Shown here in pieces: positions 39,657 through 50,100 of a DNA stretch of 64,000 nt. How positions within the stretch are numbered: the stretch's first letter is position 1; every line of letters begins with the position of its first letter. A program made the translations under genes and the position numbers. The stretch covers positions 1,860,001-1,924,000 of the forward strand of contig JAHNUO010000009.1 of assembly GCA_019787685.1 (NCBI GenBank), written 5' to 3'. The notes under the pieces were generated by a model, which saw only the letters and a list, made by a program, of their open reading frames with translations, searched no databases and was not told the DNA's origin. The DNA is from Chiua virens (Eukaryota > Basidiomycota > Agaricomycetes > Boletales > Boletaceae).

Positions 39657-40310
39657 GCGCGAACTAATGTGCAAATTCATGCAAAATGACCATCAAGTGA
39701 TGCAAGGTTTTGCGGTAAATTACAATTATAACCCAGCATAATTGAAACACAATTTGAGAAAAATGCAACCACCCAGCCATCCAGCCATCCAGCCATACAT
39801 ATTCCAAGGATAATTTAGTGCAAAATCAAACCAAATTAGACAAAATGAGGGTCAAGTGAGGCAAGGTTTTGCGGTAAGTTTGACTATGACCCAGCATAAA
39901 CCAAATACAAATTGACCAATTTTTGAGCAAAATTGAATCACCCAGCCATACATCACCAAGCATAAATCAGTGGAAAATTAGACAAAATGAGAGACGATTT
40001 ACACAAGGTTTTGCGGTAATTTATGACAGTGATATGACCAAGGGTAATCCAATTGGAATTATCCGAGCATAATTTGATGAAAAAGACATGGTAACTCAGA
40101 CTAATATTTGTCTGCATCTGACCACCATCTAATGAAAATTTGGTAGATTTTGGGTATATTTTGACTTATGTTTGGTGAAGATGTGACGATGATGTGATGA
40201 TTATGTAAGCGACTAAGCCACCACCCAAGCATTTCTGATGCTTATGTAAGCAACCATCCCACCATCTGAGCATGTCTGATGTGTATGTAAGCGTCTGTCT
40301 GACCAAGTCT
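39657..40310. repeat. Degenerate AT-rich tandem repeats
   Basis: Three units of about 150 bp share AAGGTTTTGCGGTAA (about 39,705, 39,863 and 40,004) and ACCCAGCCAT. They are followed by three copies of about 50 bp with the motif TTATGTAAGC. No coding potential seen. Confidence 0.6.
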
Positions 40311-40454
40311 TAGCAATTTGAATGACCATACAGAGCCTGGGGTAATTGTAATTACAATTCGAAAACCAAAATCTGGGTGAAGTAATGATTGGAGGTTGTT
40401 TATATATATGTTAGGATGCCCCAAATACGTTTTCTAAGAAAACGGCGGTCGGAA

Positions 40455-41510
40455 TAATTTTTGAGCAAGGTAAGAGGGGAGGAGGGGGAAGGGTGAGATG
40501 CATCTCTCAAATATTTTTTTGGTGCAATTCTATGTATTGTATCATGGTCTATAGGTGTTATATACATGTGGGGAACATCATGTGCACTCATAATGGACCT
40601 TACTGATTTATTTGAGACCAGTAGAGGGGGGGAGGGGGGAGGGTAAGGTGCATCTCTTAAATATTTTTTTGGTACAATTCTATATATTGTATCATAGTCT
40701 ATATGTGTTATATATATGTGGGAAACATTGTTTGCACTCATAATGGACCATCCTGATTTATTTGAGACCAGTAGAGGGGGGAGGGGGGAGGGTAAGGTGT
40801 ATCTCTCAAATATTTTTTTGGTGCAATTCTATGTATTGTATCATGGTCTATAGGTGTTATATGCATGTGGGGAACATTGTGTTTACACTTAATAGACCTT
40901 TCTGATTTATTTGAGACCAGTAGAGGGGGAAGAGGGGAGGGTAAGGTGCATCTCTCAAATATTTTTTTGGTGCAATTCTATATATTGTATCACGGTCTAT
41001 ATGTGTTATATATATGTGGGAAACATTGTTTGCACTCATAATGGACCATCCTGATTTATTTGAGACCAGTAGAGGGGGAGAGGGGAGAGGGTAAGGTGCA
41101 TCTCTCAAATATTTTTTGGTGCAATTCTATGTATTGTATCATGGTCTATTGGTGTTATACACATGTGGGGAACATTGTGTTTACACTTAATAGACCTTTC
41201 CGATTTATTTGAGACTGGTAGAGGGGAGGAGGGAGAAGGGTAAGGTCCATCGCTCAAATATTTTTTTGATACAATTCTACATATTGTATCATGGTCTGTG
41301 AGTGTTATATACATGTGAGGAACATTGCTTTCACTCTTAATGGACCTTTCTGATTTATTTGAGACCAGTGAAGGGGGGGAGGGAGGAAAGTAAGGTACAT
41401 CATTCAAATAATTTATAGGGATCATTTTGAGTATTGTATCATGGTCTATGGGAATTATATACATGGGGTGCAGGGACCATATCTTGCATCCATCCTGAAA
41501 TCATAATTTA
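40455..41510. repeat. Satellite-like tandem repeat, about 150-bp unit
   Basis: About seven units, marked by CTGATTTATTTGAGACCAG at roughly 40,604, 40,754, 40,903, 41,052, 41,201, 41,352 and a diverged 41,504. Each unit also has a GA-rich tract and ATTGTATCATGGTCTAT. Variant blocks alternate, giving a 298-bp higher-order unit. Confidence 0.85.
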
Positions 41511-41530
41511 TTTGAGATGAGTACAGTAGT

Positions 41531-42577
41531 TCACTCGGTATTGTCCTCTTCATCTGCAAAATCTTCATCTTCATCTTCATCCTTATCTTTGTCCTCATCA
41601 TGCTCCCCCTCCCCCTCATCACTCTCCTCCTCCTCTCCCTCATCATCATTTCCCTCCTCCCCCTCATCATCCTCCCCTTCCCCCTCATCATCCTCCCCTT
41701 TCCCCTCATCATCCTCCCCCTCCCCCTCCCCCTCCTCCTCCTCCTTTTTATCCTGATGCTTCTGTTGTCTAGTAGGAGGAGGTTTCCGAGTATTTTTTTG
41801 TTTTGCAGACTTTCTATCCCTCCCCTGTCTCATTCTGCGCCTCTCTGCAATCAATTGCTTGTTAGCTAGAAGCTCGTCATAACCCATATGTTCCATAATG
41901 TCCATTTGAAGCTTGTTTTGTGGCTTTAAAACGCGAGTGACCTTTTGCCGGGGTTTTTGAGTCTTCCCTTTTGAAATCCCTTCGATCTTGTAGAACTTTG
42001 AATTGGTCACCATTACAATCTTCCCTTCTTTGCATCTCCATGTCCTTCCGGGTGTCTTTGAGCTACATTTCGAAGCATCTGGCAATGTTTGAAGCAAAGA
42101 AAATATTTTCCCCAAGCGATCTGTAATCTCAAACTCCTCAGCCACAGAGCGGTCCTTCATGAGTTGATGGTATTCCCAGATATAGCATGGTTTCATCCAA
42201 AATATACTCCAAGGAGAGCGGCTGGTAGGCTCAGAATCTGGATCAAAAGCAGGGAAAAAGACATGCATTCGCTCCATGAAGCTAGGCTGGTGGTGACCTG
42301 CTCCTGCACTTCCCGGTATGTCAGCATTGGTCGCTATGAATGAACATGCACGAATCGTCCTGAATACTTCATTCAACGACCAGCTTTGAATGGCATCCTC
42401 CAAGGAGGTTGGCTCTGGCCTATTCTGTGGAGCTATCAACCAAGTCTCCTTTAACTGGATCCAAATCTGACATGTGAACTGGACAAATAGCTTGCCAACC
42501 ACAGGTTCCAGATATGACAAGTCACTGGTCCACATCCAAGCGCGCATGATCAACCAGGGCTGATCTTGAATGGTCTT
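41531..42577 (-). CDS. Unknown protein with acidic C-terminal tail, 5'-truncated
   Basis: A single open frame of about 350 residues begins at a splice acceptor (CTACAG at 42,578-42,583), with no ATG in frame nearby, so upstream exons are missing or lie beyond a gap. The N-terminal two thirds look globular (IWIQLKETWLIAPQNRPEP, FMERMHVFFPAFDPDSEP, WSIFWMKPCYIWEYHQLMK). A basic segment (RRRMRQGRDRKSAKQKN) follows, then a long Glu/Asp run (41,531-41,750). I do not recognise the family. Acidic and basic blocks of this kind are common in chromatin-associated proteins, but that is only a hint. It sits between the 150-bp satellite and the inverted palindrome array, inside the interval bounded by the 473-bp repeats. 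Confidence 0.5.
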   Translation of the reverse strand, partial: KTIQDQPWLIMRAWMWTSDLSYLEPVVGKLFVQFTCQIWIQLKETWLIAPQNRPEPTSLEDAIQSWSLNEVFRTIRACSFIATNADIPGSAGAGHHQPSFMERMHVFFPAFDPDSEPTSRSPWSIFWMKPCYIWEYHQLMKDRSVAEEFEITDRLGKIFSLLQTLPDASKCSSKTPGRTWRCKEGKIVMVTNSKFYKIEGISKGKTQKPRQKVTRVLKPQNKLQMDIMEHMGYDELLANKQLIAERRRMRQGRDRKSAKQKNTRKPPPTRQQKHQDKKEEEEGEGEGEDDEGKGEDDEGEGEDDEGEEGNDDEGEEEESDEGEGEHDEDKDKDEDEDEDFADEEDNTE

Positions 42578-42695
42578 CTGTAGCAAATTCCAGGTAGGTT
42601 ATGAGTGCTCTTTGCTGGTACCCTAGGGTGCATTTAGAACCCCATCCTAGGGTTTAATAGATCCTAGAATAGGGTTTGGTAATAAATCTATGTTC

Positions 42696-42704
42696 TATAA
42701 AAGG
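42696..42704 (+). promoter_or_regulatory. Consensus TATA box upstream of palindrome array
   Basis: TATAAAAGG, a strong TATA consensus pointing right, precedes the inverted palindrome array by about 200 bp. No ORF follows, so if it is active the transcript would be non-coding. It may instead be part of a decayed LTR. Confidence 0.35.
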
Positions 42705-42903
42705 CCTTGAGTATAGTAAACTGGGTAGTACTCAGACTGTATTGACTCTATCTGTGTATAGTGATGTGATTGTAAGTAAGAGTGCTGTGAAGAACAGTAG
42801 AAAAACAGTAAAGATGACAATTGCCACAGACATGCAAGCTTACCATCTAGGACAGAGAACAGCACACAGCTTACATGGCATGTGAGAATTGCTACAGATA
42901 CCA

Positions 42904-43690
42904 GCCCGCCGTCCTGGAAGGAGAGCAGCACACATGTCTGCATAGGACATGACATTGATCATGGATATGTATCACAAGCTCTCCTTCCTGGAAGGAGAGC
43001 AACACACATGTCTACATAGGACATGACATTGATCATGGACATGTACCACAAGCTCTCCTTCCTGGAAGGAGAGCAGCACACATGTCTGCATAGGACATAA
43101 CATTGATCACGGACATGTACCACAGGCTCTCCTTCCTGGAAGGAGAGCAGCACACATGTCTACATAGGACATGACACTAATCATGGACATGCAGTGCAAG
43201 CTCTCCTTCCTGGAAGGAGAGGAGTATACATGTCTGTATAGGACATGATACTGATCATGGACATGCAATGCGAGCTCTCCTTCCTGGAAGGAGAGCAGCA
43301 CACATGTCTGCATAGGACATGACAATGATCACAGATATGTAATGCGAGCTCTCCTTCCTGGACGGAGAGCACACATCCGTGGGGATTGTCACGTGCCATG
43401 CTTGATATGTGTGCTGCCCTCCGTCCAGGACGGCGGGCTGGCATGTCTGTGGGGATTGTCACGTGCCATGCTTGATGTGTGTGCTACCCTCCGTCCAGGA
43501 TGGCGGGCTGGCATGTCCGTGGGGATTGTCACGTGCCATGCTTGATGTGTGTGCTGCCCTCCGTCCAGGACGGCGGGCTGGCATGTCCGTGGGGATTGTC
43601 ACGTGCCATGCTTGATGTGTGTGCTACCCTCCGTCCAGGACGGCGGGCTAGCATGTCTGTGATGATTGTCACATGCCATGCTTGATATGT
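42904..43690. repeat. Inverted tandem array of 74-bp and 70-bp palindromic units
   Basis: Seven 23-bp palindromes at an exact 74-bp period start at 42,904, 42,978, 43,052, 43,126, 43,200, 43,274 and 43,348. Their arms are GCTCTCCTTCC and GGAAGGAGAGC. Four more, at a 70-bp period, start at 43,416, 43,486, 43,556 and 43,626, with arms GCCCTCCGTCC and GGACGGCGGGC. The reverse complement of the second unit aligns with the first unit along its spacer (AGCACACA, GACATG). The array is therefore inverted, with its junction near 43,370-43,415. Units at 42,904 and 43,348 are hybrids of the two arm types. Confidence 0.9.
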
Positions 43691-43699
43691 GCTGCTCTC

Positions 43700-44470
43700 T
43701 GTCAAGGGTGTAAGGGAGAATGTGAGTCCAGAATAGCCAGAAAGTGACAAGTTGCACAATATATTACTTGAAACAATGTGAAAGATTTGTATTCCATGTA
43801 CCCATAATAAAAAAATACATAAGACCACTCGGAACATGTACAAGTCCAGTGAGAGAATGATTTGTCTATCATAGAACAGCGACCAGCATGTGATGATTGC
43901 ACAACATGGGAAGATCCACATGGGAAAGAGACTGAAAGTTCATCACAAACTTGGTGATATTGTGCGATTAAACCAATAAATAGCTTCTTTGCAGATACCA
44001 TCATTTGCCACCGAGAGGCATTGAACTGGTTCCTGGGAAACTAAACTAATGGTGTAATCTAACACAGAATACATTACAGTGTTGCCCACATTGATTTGTC
44101 AATCACAACATGCTTGGCACCTGTAAAGGAGTAAACACAACTGTGCTCTCCTAGATGAAAAGTAAAGTAAAGTAAAGTTTAAGGGGAAGGGCCAGGGGTT
44201 GAGTGGTGCTAATAGGGAGATGCAAGTACAGTTGACTCTCACTTAAGGAATAGGGGTTTAAAGTGATACTCTCTCATAGTGTATACCTTTTGAGATTTCC
44301 TGGCTCAGAATGTGGGACTTCACTGCATAACAAATACCCTCAATAGGGATTTCTCAATGCCATAACTGATACTACCTTCAGAATGATGCTAAATTAGGCA
44401 ACTGTATTATATAATTTTCCTCAATTGGCCTGCATCACAACATGTACAAAGGCAAGTGACTCAAAGTCTG
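43700..44470. other. Unassigned AT-rich region
   Basis: No supported gene. Contains a short AAAGT tandem run near 44,158. A 100-codon minus ORF overlaps the palindrome array and looks spurious. Confidence 0.4.
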
Positions 44471-44474
44471 TTCC

Positions 44475-44970
44475 TGTCTCATCATTATTGGTGACTCAGA
44501 CCCCACTGCCGAGTCTGAAAGCCTTCTCAAAAGTGCTCTAGACAATTTTGAGGCGACAGGTATCCTTCAGCTCTCGCACCAGATGAGTGTTTCTGAGGTC
44601 CTCAACTTGGACATAGATGACAACAGTTTTGACATGATGGATAAGGATATCTATCAGTCCATTATGGATGCACGCATGGCATGGGAAAAGAGTGAGACTG
44701 ACAAACAGGATTGCAGTGTCACAAATGTCAACCTGAAGCCATGTCCTCTTGAGTGTATAATTATATTAAATATTAATAATTTTTTCAAATTTGTTTTCAA
44801 ATTATATATAATAACTCAAATATATATACATCATGGAAGTGCTGCAAGATATTGTCGACGAGCTTGATGATGATTTTGGATGGGAGTTTGAACAACTTGA
44901 GTCACCAGGATGCCGGTCATTGCAGAATGCAGTGAACGGTAACGTTACTGATCATTTCACACGTACATAG
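44475..44970 (+). pseudogene. Possible C-terminal remnant of a pogo/Tigger (DDE_1) transposase
   Basis: An open frame reads LLKSALDNFEATG, SVSEVLNLDIDDNSFDMMD and DIYQSIMDARMAWEKSETDK. After an AT-rich insert (44,760-44,830, possibly an intron) comes VLQDIVDELDDDFGWEFEQL. The acidic DxxD...IYxxIMDA segment followed by a PxP...VLQ helix recalls the C-terminal tail of fungal Tigger-like CENP-B/DDE_1 transposases. No DDE catalytic residues or DNA-binding domain are present nearby, so it would be a fragment. The assignment is tentative. Confidence 0.3.
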
Positions 44971-45129
44971 CCTAAGTTATATTATTCTATATATTGTCTC
45001 TACTAATACTACTCAGAAAACTCAACTGCTTTGTCTCGGCAAGCCGACCTCTCAGGAAATGTATACTCTCTCATAGTGTATACCTTTGGGCATGTCCCGA
45101 GGGGTATCGCTTGTGTGAGAGTCGACTGT

Positions 45130-45766
45130 ACTCGCATGGAAGCACAAACAGGAACGTGTTGCCGCGTTCCTGTTTTGTGTTTGCACGCGAGTGTGGGCAA
45201 GGTGAGGATGAGTGGATTGAAGCCAAGGAATGATGAGAAGAGTCCCACAAGGGTGGGCACACGATGAAGGCTGGGGGCGAGGCGAGGTGGTGAGAGGGTC
45301 AAGGTGGCAACGGCGACGAGACTACAAGAGTGAACACGAGTGCTCGTGTGCAAACACGAATGCAAACGCTTATCATTTGCATTCGTGATTGCACAAGAAG
45401 GTGTTGGTGTTGGTGGGGCAAGGGTAAGGTGGTGAGACGGCGAGAGGTTGGAGGTAAGGGAGCTCGTATGCAAGCACGAACGCAAATGCGAATGGCTATG
45501 GTTATGCCGTTCACGTTCGTGTTTGCATACGAGGGTTGAGGGAGATGGGGTGGCGACAGTGGCGAAGGCAAGGCAAGGCACTAATGATGCCCTTGTATGA
45601 TGGGATGGTGATGGTGACCGAAGGCGAGGATGGGGTGGCAAGGGCACAGCGAGACAGTTAAGGGTGAGCGTGAGGGTAAGGTGGGGAGGGTGAATGCGAG
45701 GGCCCTCGTGTGCAAACATGAATACGAACGAATATCATTTGCGTTCATATTTGCATACGAGGGCGC
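45130..45766. repeat. Four related long inverted repeats (hairpins)
   Basis: Hairpins with 20-30 nt arms and short loops lie at 45,130-45,192, 45,343-45,397, 45,461-45,534 and 45,702-45,765. Arms share CTCGTRTGCAAACACGAA and differ in detail, yet each pairs with its own partner. An example is CTCGTATGCAAGCACGAACG with a 19/20 complementary right arm at the third site. They are embedded in GGTGAGG-rich low-complexity DNA. Confidence 0.8.
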
Positions 45767-45769
45767 AAT

Positions 45770-46320
45770 GAGGTGGCGACAGTGGCAGCGGCAAAGGCGG
45801 GGCGGCAGAGGCATGCTCGTGTTAGGTTGATGGGTGGCCTTGAGGGCCTTGAGACAGCCGGAACGATGGAGATGGGGCCAATATGATGGGGAATAAGGTT
45901 GGACGGATGGTGCAACGAGCGGTGCACACCGCAACTCAGAACAAGTCGGGATGCGGTCGCTAGCTAAAGAAGAGACGAGTCAGGGCCAACAGTATAACCA
46001 CAAGAGAAAAGCAGACGTACCTGGTCCAAACCCTATCAACAACCCTGGATGTTCTACCAAGCCCGTACACCCACCGCCTCGATACGGATGACTCAAACCA
46101 AACGCTAGCAGAATCAGTAGAGCCTGCACGTGCAAAAGCACTTACCAAGGTGAACAAGAAGTTGAGTCGGGCAAAGTCAAGATGTATGTACTAGAAGGAT
46201 TTAGTAGAGTGGTTAGGCTTGAATTAAGGACTCACATGACATGAGTAGAACAGACCCAAGGCTGAATAATAGCGCTGAATGTTGAATGTTGAACCGGCGA
46301 GGTCTAGCAATATGTGCATA
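45770..46320. other. Unassigned region
   Basis: Short ORFs only. A minus frame at 45,960-46,157 begins MFTLVSAFARAGSTDSASVW but has no support from splicing or homology that I can see. Confidence 0.35.
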
Positions 46321-46328
46321 GCATGCCA

Positions 46329-47039
46329 CCGTCTTGGACGGCGAGCGTGGGCAAGCTATTTCTCAAGCACGTGATACGCAGTGACACGTGCGGCACACCG
46401 TCTTGGACGGCGAGCGTGGGCAAGCTCTCAAGCACGTGATACACAGTGATGCGTGCAGCACGCCGTCTTGGACGGCGAGCGTGAGCACTGTTACTCCTCA
46501 ACCTGGTATTGTATGCATTGCGCCGTCTTGGACGGCAAGCGGGCATACAGAGGCCCATCAATCAGTGAAATGGTACGTCCCTGACGTTGACATCGATTAC
46601 CCTGAACTTACATTACAGCAAGCCACAGGTGTATGGTGTGTGCAGCGTCCGTCCACGACGGCGGAGAGCGGCCGGTAGCGAGTAGTATCATTTCGTGCTT
46701 GGTGCACGTTGTGATGGTGAGTACGTTTTATTTCATTTAACGATCAGATCGAGTAACTCACTCCCCTTTGACCATTGTGGCAGATCACACAGTGCATGGG
46801 ACGGCGATATCATTCGCTCCGTGCTAATCATTTGGATGAACGTTTCCAGAATCGGGGATCGTTGATGGCGAGTGGGCTCATTTCACACTCAGTGCACGTT
46901 TTGACGGTGAGTTCATTGTGTCATTCAACGATCTGAGTGACTCATACATACCCCTTTGACCGCATCAGTGCTATATCACAACACACCACAAGCGAACAAA
47001 CGGCGAGCGCATGACGTGTGCAGGCACCATCCAGGATGG
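46329..47039. repeat. Array of CCGTC-NNN-GACGG palindromes upstream of the SNF2 gene
   Basis: Exact motifs start at 46,329, 46,398, 46,463, 46,523 (all with centre TTG) and 46,649 (centre CAC). A diverged CCATCCAGGATGG lies at 47,027. The first four are 60-69 bp apart and share flanks GCGAGCGTGGGCAAGC and AAGCACGTGATAC. The last copy is about 120 bp before the helicase start codon. Confidence 0.85.
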
Positions 47040-47160
47040 CCGAGAGCAGTCGAAAGTGATGTCGTCATTTCGTGTTTGATACACGTTGGTGCGTTCTTTC
47101 GTGTACTTAATTAAGATCTCAATCACACACCCTCTAACCATCTTCGTTTTTGCTTCAGCG

Positions 47161-50100
47161 ATGCCTACGGCCAACCTCCACACCATCCTGATGTCTCTGA
47201 GCAATAACGACGGCCTGCCATGGACTTCAGAGACATGGCAGTCGCTGACTCGTATCAATGGGATCCCCTGGCACTACAGCCCCGATGCTGTCAATGACAG
47301 CCCCGCACCCAACTATCGACAATGGACCGTCTATGACGCCAAGATGGTGAAGACGTTTGCGGCGACTATGTGGGCGACAGACGAAGCTGATCAAGACTGG
47401 TATATGTCGGCACGCACAGCTGACAACAACTCCCGAGGACGCGACGCATGGCACAAATTTATCAAGGACACAAGGATCGCTTCGATTATCAACAAAGTTA
47501 TCGACAACTGTCTCACCGAACACGAGCGCAACCCGTACCAAGTAATGCAACAGCACGGCCAACGTTCAGTAAGTGTCACGATCGATGACTGACTATGTAA
47601 CTAATCTTGCTAATTAATCAAGCTCCCTACGGTCGAAGAAGCTCAAATTCTCGATGTTCGGATGGACTTGGCAACTCGATTCTTAGGGGACGACGCCTAC
47701 GTCAACAACGGGAGGGCCCTGCAGAAATGCGTCTCAAGATTCGTCACGACACTCCTCGTCCACTCGTGGAACCGGTTCCGGAAGACGGTGAACGGAGAAA
47801 TACCAAGAATGGAGAATCTCATCTCCACAATTAAGACGGAACTTGCAAGTACGTTCAACGGCTCTGTATTGCTCGCGATATAATCTCACAATTACTGTAG
47901 GGTTAAGTGCCGAGGGCTACAAGCCCAAAGCGGCAGAGCTTCTTGACCTTCTTAAGCAAATCCGCAGTGTTACCACTCTGCTCGTCAAATATTCCGACAC
48001 TCAGACGATATCCGAATTAGAATTTTTCAAGGACCAACTGGAGGGGCTGCTGGCAGCCGTGCGAAAGGATACGTCGAGTGATGCTGCAAAGAGTACGTCG
48101 TCCATCTGCAAATCGTATCCATCCACTCATGTTCATCAAATAGAATTGCCGAAGGCAGTTGTTGAAGCTTTGTCACAGCTCGCAAGTGTAGAAGATATCG
48201 AGGCGATCACAAACGTCATTCGCGCATCCCTGGAAAATCTCGCTGTCGACACTCACGAGAAATTAGATTTTGAAGGTCGAGAAGATGTCAGCATTTCAGA
48301 CTGGAGTGAAGGCGTCGAAGAGCTCGCAAAGCTCACCACCGACGACCTCTGGGTTCGACTTGGCCTTCCTCAAAAGCGCTTACCTCTGTTCCAGGAATGG
48401 ACCGACCCCAACATGTTGGTCGACGCATGGAGTGACGAGGGCCAGAAACACCTGGACGACCCAGACTCAGCACGGCAGCCATTGACCCCTCGCTGGCATC
48501 AACTCGTCGGGATCTACAGGACGCTGGAACGAATATTCGACGACAAACCCCTTCTATTGATGGACGGCGTAGGCTTAGGTAAAACCTTGCAAGCCGTTGG
48601 GACCATCGCATGCCTAGCATACTACAGAGAATGTTTCCTCACGAAGGGAACATTTCCTGGACACTTCGGTGAGTTTTCTCACCATTACCATCTAGCAAAC
48701 TAACCGAACAATATGATCCAGCCAGCCGCCGCATGAAGACTCCAGACGGAAATATTCCTGACCTCCCGCACATCATCGTCTGTCCCGTCAACTTAAGGGA
48801 CCAGTGGGAGTATGAGATAAAACGCTTTCTCAAGCCGGCATCATTCGATCTATTCCCCTACGTTGGTCGTTGCGACAAGCGCGAAAACTGGTGGGAAGCG
48901 CTTTTTGCAAAAAGTCTCCAACGCAATTGCCAGCGTATCATCCTCGCCACATATACGGTAGGGAACTTCATTTGCCTATATATTCACATCACAAATTAAA
49001 TACATATCATGTCTAGGCTGTACAAGACGATGCCACTCGTTGTTTCCGTGCCGGGGTTAAAGAGGACGTGGGGAAAGGCATCAAACTCGGTCAATACGAG
49101 CGCAACTCTCAGTTGACGGTGTACGGCCGACAATTCGGAGTGTTGGTCATGGACGAGGCACATACGGGCCGCAAGTACAACCTTGCACACGTCGCGTGTC
49201 GCGAGCTGCGCACCCAGTCAAAGGCACTAATAGCCCTCACCGCCACGCCAGTCACCACCAAACCACAGGTACGTCTATCAGAACGGTTCATTCATGCTCG
49301 ACTAACACTTATTCTCTACAGGATCTATGGATAATGGGCGATCTAATGGGCATCAAAGGCTTCCAAGATCGCGAAGAGTACCTCAAGCTTAATCGTGAGG
49401 TCAATGCTGCAAATCGGCGTGACAACAAAGCCCTCCGAGACGCAGGCACCGAAGGATCAACGCTTCGAGGCGTCCTTGTCGGTAAAGTCGATCCGAACGC
49501 TCCAGACCTCGACTTCCCCACCGTAATGCGTACTTGGATGGTACTCATGCGGGGACGGTTTGCGGCTCACGTCATTCGTCGGACGATCAATTCCCTCGAT
49601 TACGAAGGTAACAAACTTTTCGGCATGCGACCTTATATCGACCACTCGCTCAAGGTCAAGATGTATGAATGGGAGATGGATTACTTGCGCAGTTTCGCCA
49701 AAGAGATCATCAAGGACAACCCAATGGCCACAGCGCCAGATACTCGCAAGGTACGTACTTCCTTTCCTGATCCACTGCTCTCTCTCTCTCCGTCCTGGAC
49801 GGCGCACGCACGCCAACACTCGCCGTGTCATGCAACACAGTACTTCTCACTGCACTCGCCGTCCTGGACGGCGCACGCGCACCAACACTCACCATGCCAC
49901 GTGACGTGACGCGTCTGAGCTTGTCGTTCGTCTCACGTGACGCAATGCTTCCTACTGCGTTCGCCGTCCTGGACGGAGAGCTCGAGTATCGCCTTCAGTA
50001 TTCCACACACCTCACTCACTTCTATCATACAGCACTTCTACATCGAATTTCGACGTTCAATGCTCCACCCTCGCCTGAATCCAAAATTCGGCGACTACTG

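Noticed and set aside
41600..41869. Hydrophobic Leu/Ile-rich plus-strand ORF
   Set aside because: Antisense shadow of the acidic Glu/Asp tail of the minus-strand gene.
43342..43685. Overlapping 67-68 codon ORFs of similar sequence
   Set aside because: They are the 70-bp repeat units translated; the protein similarity is a by-product of the satellite.
42904..43690. CRISPR array
   Set aside because: The regular repeat-spacer look is superficial: spacers are themselves repeated and homologous, there are no cas genes, and the genome is eukaryotic.
45009..45719. 236-codon minus-strand ORF
   Set aside because: Low-complexity Pro/His/Ser/Thr translation through hairpins and GGTGAGG-type repeats; no gene-like features.
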